A DNA stretch of 37,511 nt from Deltaproteobacteria bacterium. Lineage in GTDB: Bacteria; Desulfobacterota; Desulfobulbia; Desulfobulbales; Desulfocapsaceae. Numbering within the stretch: the first letter of the stretch is position 1; each line of letters starts with the position of its first letter. Positions 33,849 to 37,511 of the stretch are shown one piece after another. A program made the translations under genes and the position numbers. The DNA lies in the NCBI GenBank assembly GCA_024280265.1, contig JAJRQL010000089.1, positions 1 to 37,511 of the forward strand. Direction: 5' to 3'. Under the pieces are notes generated by a model. It was not told the origin of the DNA and ran no database searches. It saw only the letters and a program-made list of their open reading frames with translations.

Positions 33849-34739
33849 ATGACAACCGAACTTTTTATTCAATACCTTATGGCTGGTATTACCTATGGCA
33901 GTATTTATGCCATTGTTGCCATCGGGTTTAATATAATTTACAACACCACCGGCATCATTAATTTTGCTCAGGGTGAGTTTGTCATGTTCGGGGGAATGAT
34001 TGCCATTTCCCTTCTTCAGTATATGCCCCTGCCGCTGGCCATAGCTCTTTCAGTTGCCATCACCATGCTGCTCGGTGCTCTGATAGAGATCTGTTTCATC
34101 CGGTGGCTCAAATCGCCATCAGTTCTGCGGATGATTATTATTACTATCGGTGTTTCTATTATATCCCGTGAAGTTGCTGTTCATATCTGGGGGGAATCCA
34201 TACGATCCCTCCCCTACTTTGTCGGCAATGAGATCAGCTCCATTCCAGTATTTGGGGCGCGTATCTCTCCCCAGGTATTGTGGGTTGTTGCGGCGTCGGG
34301 CCTGATGGTTATCAGTCTTGGTATCTTTTTTAAAACAACCTCTGTGGGACGCGAGATGCGGGCTTGTGCTTCCAATCGCAAAGCGGCGACGCTTTGCGGT
34401 ATCAATACCCAGAATATGGTGACCCTCTCTTTTGTTTTGAGTGCTGGCATTGGCGCTTTAGCTGGTTGTGTCATGTCACCTATTACGTACAGTCAGTATG
34501 ATATGGGCACAGGGCTTGCTATTAAGGGATTTACCGTCGCTATTCTCGGCGGCTTGGGCAGTTCAGGCGGTGCAGTTGCTGCCGGATTGTTGTTGGGAAT
34601 CATAGAGGCCTTTTCTGTATCCGTTGTACCGCTCGCTTTTCAGGATGCAATATCCATTGCCATCCTGTTGATTATTCTCTTTGTACGGCCCCAGGGGTTG
34701 TTTGGTTCCAAAGAGGCAGCTGGACTATCGGAGGTTTGA
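33849..34739 (+). CDS. livH: branched-chain amino acid ABC transporter permease LivH
   Basis: A 296-residue inner-membrane permease with about eight hydrophobic helices. Family motifs are YGSIYAIVAIGFNIIYNTTGIINFAQGEF near the N-terminus, split over residues 16-44, and the conserved cytoplasmic loop MRACASNRKAATLCGI. The end IILFVRPQGLFG is also typical. It forms the transport channel together with LivM. The stop lies four bases before the livM start. Confidence 0.95.
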   Translation: MTTELFIQYLMAGITYGSIYAIVAIGFNIIYNTTGIINFAQGEFVMFGGMIAISLLQYMPLPLAIALSVAITMLLGALIEICFIRWLKSPSVLRMIIITIGVSIISREVAVHIWGESIRSLPYFVGNEISSIPVFGARISPQVLWVVAASGLMVISLGIFFKTTSVGREMRACASNRKAATLCGINTQNMVTLSFVLSAGIGALAGCVMSPITYSQYDMGTGLAIKGFTVAILGGLGSSGGAVAAGLLLGIIEAFSVSVVPLAFQDAISIAILLIILFVRPQGLFGSKEAAGLSEV

Positions 34740-34743
34740 GATT

Positions 34744-35823
34744 ATGAAGAAACTGCTATCAGTTCTGCCACTTTTTGGTGTGGTTATAGGAATACATCTT
34801 CTGACCAGTGCCACAGACACCATGTATTATCTGACCCAGATGACCATGTCCGCCTACTATTCACTGCTCATCATCGGACTCTGTGTCTTAATGGGCTATG
34901 CCGGTCAGATATCTCTCGGTCATGCCGGATTTTTCGCCATAGGTGGCTATCTCTCTGCTGCGCTTACCACCAACAGCCTGACTTCCTATCAGGAGTCAAC
35001 ACTGGTTCGTATGCTTGATTCCATGGGAATGTTGCTTTCAGGGAACAATCTTTACGGCGAGGCATTCCTTGTGGTGACTCCGTGGGCGGCCTGTATTATC
35101 GCAGTACTTACTGCGGCACTCATCGCTGTAATTATTGGAATTCCGGTGTTAAAGCTTAAGGGGCATTATCTTGCCATGGCCACTCTGGGGTTTGGTATAA
35201 TCATTTATCGGGTGACGCTTGCTCTTGAGTATTTTGGCGAGGCTGATGGTATTTCAGAGGTTCCCCCCTTTGTATTGCTTCCCGGCTTGAGTGTCAGCGG
35301 AGACTTCAGTGCCCGGGTTCAGAATTATTATATTGCCTGGATACTTTTGCTGCTTGGGATGGTACTTCTTCTGAACCTTATTGACTCTCGGGTGGGCAGA
35401 GCTCTTCGTGGTATTCACGGTTCCGATGAGGCTGCCGAGGCCATGGGGGTGAACACCTCTCGCTTCAAACTGCAGACCTTTGTCCTCTCTGCTGTTTTTG
35501 CAGCCATTGCCGGGGTGTTTCTCACCCATTATAATGGTGGAATAGGACCGTCCGAGGCCGGTGTCATGAAGTCTGTCCGATATGTGGCCATTGTAGCTGT
35601 TGGGGGTATGGCCAATCTCTGGGGCGCACTCCTTATGGGGATAGTGCTTAATTTTCTTTCCATGCGGGGAGTTTTTGGTTCTTATGATGATGCTGTCTTC
35701 GGACTGATCCTGATTCTGATAATGCTCTTTGCACCCAATGGGATCTTGAGCATAAATATCCGGTATCGTCTGAAACAGCTTTTTGGTCGCGGACAAGATG
35801 AGGAAGAGGGGGGGCAGCGATAA
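34744..35823 (+). CDS. livM: branched-chain amino acid ABC transporter permease LivM
   Basis: A 359-residue permease. The ATG at 34744 was chosen for GGAGG nine bases upstream and for a start after the livH stop. About nine helices are present, with family motifs LMGYAGQISLGHAGFFAIGG (about residues 50-69), LKLKGHYLAMATLGF and RALRGIHGSDEAAEAMGVN. The C-terminus is LFAPNGIL followed by a basic tail. The stop directly abuts the livG start, so the two are probably coupled. Confidence 0.95.
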   Translation: MKKLLSVLPLFGVVIGIHLLTSATDTMYYLTQMTMSAYYSLLIIGLCVLMGYAGQISLGHAGFFAIGGYLSAALTTNSLTSYQESTLVRMLDSMGMLLSGNNLYGEAFLVVTPWAACIIAVLTAALIAVIIGIPVLKLKGHYLAMATLGFGIIIYRVTLALEYFGEADGISEVPPFVLLPGLSVSGDFSARVQNYYIAWILLLLGMVLLLNLIDSRVGRALRGIHGSDEAAEAMGVNTSRFKLQTFVLSAVFAAIAGVFLTHYNGGIGPSEAGVMKSVRYVAIVAVGGMANLWGALLMGIVLNFLSMRGVFGSYDDAVFGLILILIMLFAPNGILSINIRYRLKQLFGRGQDEEEGGQR

Positions 35824-36582
35824 ATGGCACTCTTGGAAGTGTATAAGCTGAATAAGCGTTTTGGTGGGCTTCTTGCCGTGAATGATGTGTCTTTTCAGGT
35901 GAACCCGGGACAGATCAAGGCTGTTATTGGTCCCAATGGTGCAGGGAAGACCACCCTCTTTAATATGATTTCAGGGACCTTTCCGGCGACATCAGGTTCA
36001 GTTGTTTTTCAGGATTGGGATCTGAAAGGAAAAAAACCGTTTCAGGTGGCTGAACGGGGAATGGCCAGGACCTTTCAGAACATTAAGATGTTTAGTGGAA
36101 TGACGGCCCTTGAAAATGTGATGGTTGGTAGGCATGTCCAGTCAAGTGCGGGGTTTTTCTCATCCATGTTTCGCATGCCATGGACCTGGAAGGAAGAGCG
36201 GGCTATTCGTGACAAGGCCATGGAGTTCCTTGCTCTGCTGGAGATTGAGGAGTTTGCCAACACGGACGCCAGCAGTCTGGCTTTTGGTCAGCAGCGAGCC
36301 GTTGAGCTTGCCCGCGCCCTGGCCCTTGAACCGCAGCTCCTCCTCCTTGATGAACCAGCAGCGGGCTTGAATATATATGAGACAGCTGAGGTTGGACGGT
36401 TGATAACAAAGATTCGGGATCTTGGTATAACTGTCCTGCTGGTAGAGCATGATATGTCGCTGGTTATGGATATTTCCGATGAAATCGTGGTACTTTGTTT
36501 TGGTGAGAAGATTGCTGAGGACAGCCCCCAGAATATTCAACAGGACCCTGAGGTGATCAAAATTTACCTGGGGGAGGATTGA
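35824..36582 (+). CDS. livG: branched-chain amino acid ABC transporter ATPase LivG
   Basis: A 252-residue ATPase. Walker A is GPNGAGKTTL (about 37-46), the family motif is GMARTFQNIKMF, the signature region reads LAFGQQRAVELARAL, Walker B is LLLLDEPAAGLN and the switch histidine is in LLVEHDMS. All catalytic residues are present. LivG pairs with LivF on the cytoplasmic side of LivHM. Because livF next door is broken, LivG may act as a homodimer or the transporter may be dead. Confidence 0.95.
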   Translation: MALLEVYKLNKRFGGLLAVNDVSFQVNPGQIKAVIGPNGAGKTTLFNMISGTFPATSGSVVFQDWDLKGKKPFQVAERGMARTFQNIKMFSGMTALENVMVGRHVQSSAGFFSSMFRMPWTWKEERAIRDKAMEFLALLEIEEFANTDASSLAFGQQRAVELARALALEPQLLLLDEPAAGLNIYETAEVGRLITKIRDLGITVLLVEHDMSLVMDISDEIVVLCFGEKIAEDSPQNIQQDPEVIKIYLGED

Positions 36583-36583
36583 T

Positions 36584-37306
36584 ATGCTGAAAATTCGCAA
36601 TCTTGTCTCAGGATACGGCAAGATAAAGGTCTTGAAAAACATATCCATGCATGTGGCCTCCGGTGAGATTGTAACCATTATAGGGGCTAATGGAGCCGGG
36701 AAAACCACCCTGCTTTCCACCATTGCCGGACTGATCAGAGCGTAATCAGGTGAGACCTTATTTAAAGATACCAATGTAGTAAAGGTAAAGGCCTCTGATA
36801 TTCCAGGACTTGGCTGTGTTATGGTGCCGGAAGGCAGGCAGGTTTTTGGCACCATGACTGTTGAGGAAAACCTGCTTCTTGGCGGGCATGTGGTTCAAAA
36901 AAAGGGTAAGCAGGCGCTGCTGGAACTTCTGGAGCATCAATATGAACTTTTTCCCATTCTTCGCGACCGGAAAAAACAGCTGGCAGGAACTCTGTCCGGT
37001 GGGGAGCAGCAGATGCTGGCCATGGGGCGTGCGCTCATGGCAAAGCCCTCTCTTGTTATGATGGATGCACCATCCACCGGTCTTGCCCCACTCATTGTAA
37101 AAGAGATCTTTCAGGTAATTGTAAGGCTGCGTGATGAGGGGAACACGGTACTTCTTGTGGAACAGAATGCAAAGGCGGCTCTGGGTATTGCCGATCGGGG
37201 GTATGTGCTTGAAACCGGAAAAATTATTGTGCAGGGACCTGCAGAGGATTTGCTGGCCAACCAAGCTGTGCAGCGGGCCTATCTGGGCCGGGACAGGGCA
37301 GAATAG
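36584..37306 (+). pseudogene. livF: livF ATPase gene with in-frame stop and altered Walker B
   Basis: The gene starts with ATG at 36584 behind GGGGAGG and encodes Walker A GANGAGKTTLL, then a TAA at 36743-36745 (codon 54) after AGLIRA. The same frame continues without a stop to 37306 with SGE, VPEGRQVFGTMTVEENL and LSGGEQQMLAMGRAL. Full length would be 240 residues, the family norm. The stop fits a CAA-to-TAA change. In addition, Walker B reads MMDAPSTGLAP: the catalytic glutamate after the aspartate is alanine (codon 37067-37069). Two independent damaging changes make true inactivation more likely than a base error. Confidence 0.87.
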
Positions 37307-37411
37307 TATCAGTTTGTGCCTGTCCGGAAATGGTCTTTTCCCCTAACTCTTCGTTGTTTTAAAATTTTTACCCAGTATTAACAACGTTAAAGTAAGCTGG
37401 GTACTTTGTCC

Positions 37412-37445
37412 TCGGAATAGCAGATATATGCCTGCGGTAAAATCT
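37412..37445 (+). repeat. imperfect direct repeat, copy 2
   Basis: Matches 18963-18996 at about 26 of 34 positions, spanning bases just before and after a possible start codon at 37427. See the entry at 18963. Confidence 0.4.
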
Positions 37446-37511
37446 CTTCTGCGCTTCGATTTAGAAGAAGAAATCTCATTTCTGGACGGACACCAGTTTA
37501 ATTCCAGGGCC
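37427..37511 (+). CDS. possible partial open frame at the window edge
   Basis: An open frame beginning MPAVKSLLRFDLEEEIS runs off the window after 28 codons. The composition looks protein-like but there is no clear ribosome site and no recognised family. Its first bases belong to the 34-base repeat, which hints at a multicopy gene, perhaps a transposase; that is a guess. Confidence 0.3.

Noticed and set aside
26477-36745. Recoding of UAG/UAA as sense codons
   Set aside because: TAG ends cysK and livF, and TAA ends several intact genes, so these codons work as normal stops here.
1-37511. CRISPR arrays, rRNA, prophage or complete insertion sequences
   Set aside because: No regularly spaced repeats, rRNA-like sequence, integrase or intact transposase was seen on either strand.

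Overview
The window looks like a sulfate-reducing or syntrophic member of the Desulfobacterota (Deltaproteobacteria), probably Desulfobulbales-like. That placement is inference. It rests on the very large set of multiheme c-type cytochromes, an indolepyruvate oxidoreductase / phenylacetate-CoA ligase / ACT / branched-chain amino acid transporter run, an EpsC-type serine acetyltransferase and a SulP carrier. No rRNA is present to settle it.

Region 1 (1-18.7 kb, all minus strand) is an extracellular electron transfer locus. Read in transcription order it holds: an OmcS-like hexaheme cytochrome with its own promoter and terminator; an outer-membrane beta-barrel gene with a one-base frameshift near its end; three small proteins sharing a CsgG/TolB-like N-terminal fold, two of them lipoproteins; a parvulin-type prolyl isomerase chaperone; a 26-heme lipoprotein; a 16-heme periplasmic cytochrome; an NHL beta-propeller; a second OmcS-like hexaheme cytochrome; an octaheme cytochrome; a YVTN beta-propeller lipoprotein; a pentaheme cytochrome with a fibronectin-like domain; a HAMP membrane protein; and a cytochrome cut by the window edge. 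The genes from the barrel to the 16-heme cytochrome overlap or nearly abut, so they are probably co-translated. In total about 70 heme sites are encoded. The combination of OmcS-like filament cytochrome, prolyl isomerase, channel-like lipoproteins and beta-propeller resembles the omcS-companion (osc) nanowire-assembly cluster of Geobacter. Here it is fused in one locus with a barrel-plus-giant-cytochrome outer-membrane conduit. Both OmcS-like paralogs share an unusual CX5CH site in place of the third CXXCH.

Region 2 (19.2-22.3 kb, minus strand) is a cysteine module: tRNA-Cys with its own promoter and terminator, then a TPR protein, serine O-acetyltransferase and cysteine synthase. The last three overlap and sit behind a near-consensus promoter whose -35 box lies in a nested palindrome. 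Region 3 (22.3-27.7 kb, plus strand) is rnc, a radical SAM protein, an ABC-F ATPase and an HDOD-GGDEF gene interrupted by an amber codon. A 58-bp palindromic terminator separates it from a convergent, doubly damaged SulP gene.

Region 4 (30.4-37.3 kb, plus strand) is an amino-acid catabolism and uptake operon: a decayed iorB fragment, paaK, an ACT-domain gene, livK, livH, livM, livG and a livF broken by an in-frame stop. At least five genes in the window carry lesions: two nonsense codons plus a probable third, three frameshift sites and one N-terminal loss. Either the assembly has base errors or the genome is shedding genes. The truncated iorB and the catalytic-site change in livF argue for at least some true decay.
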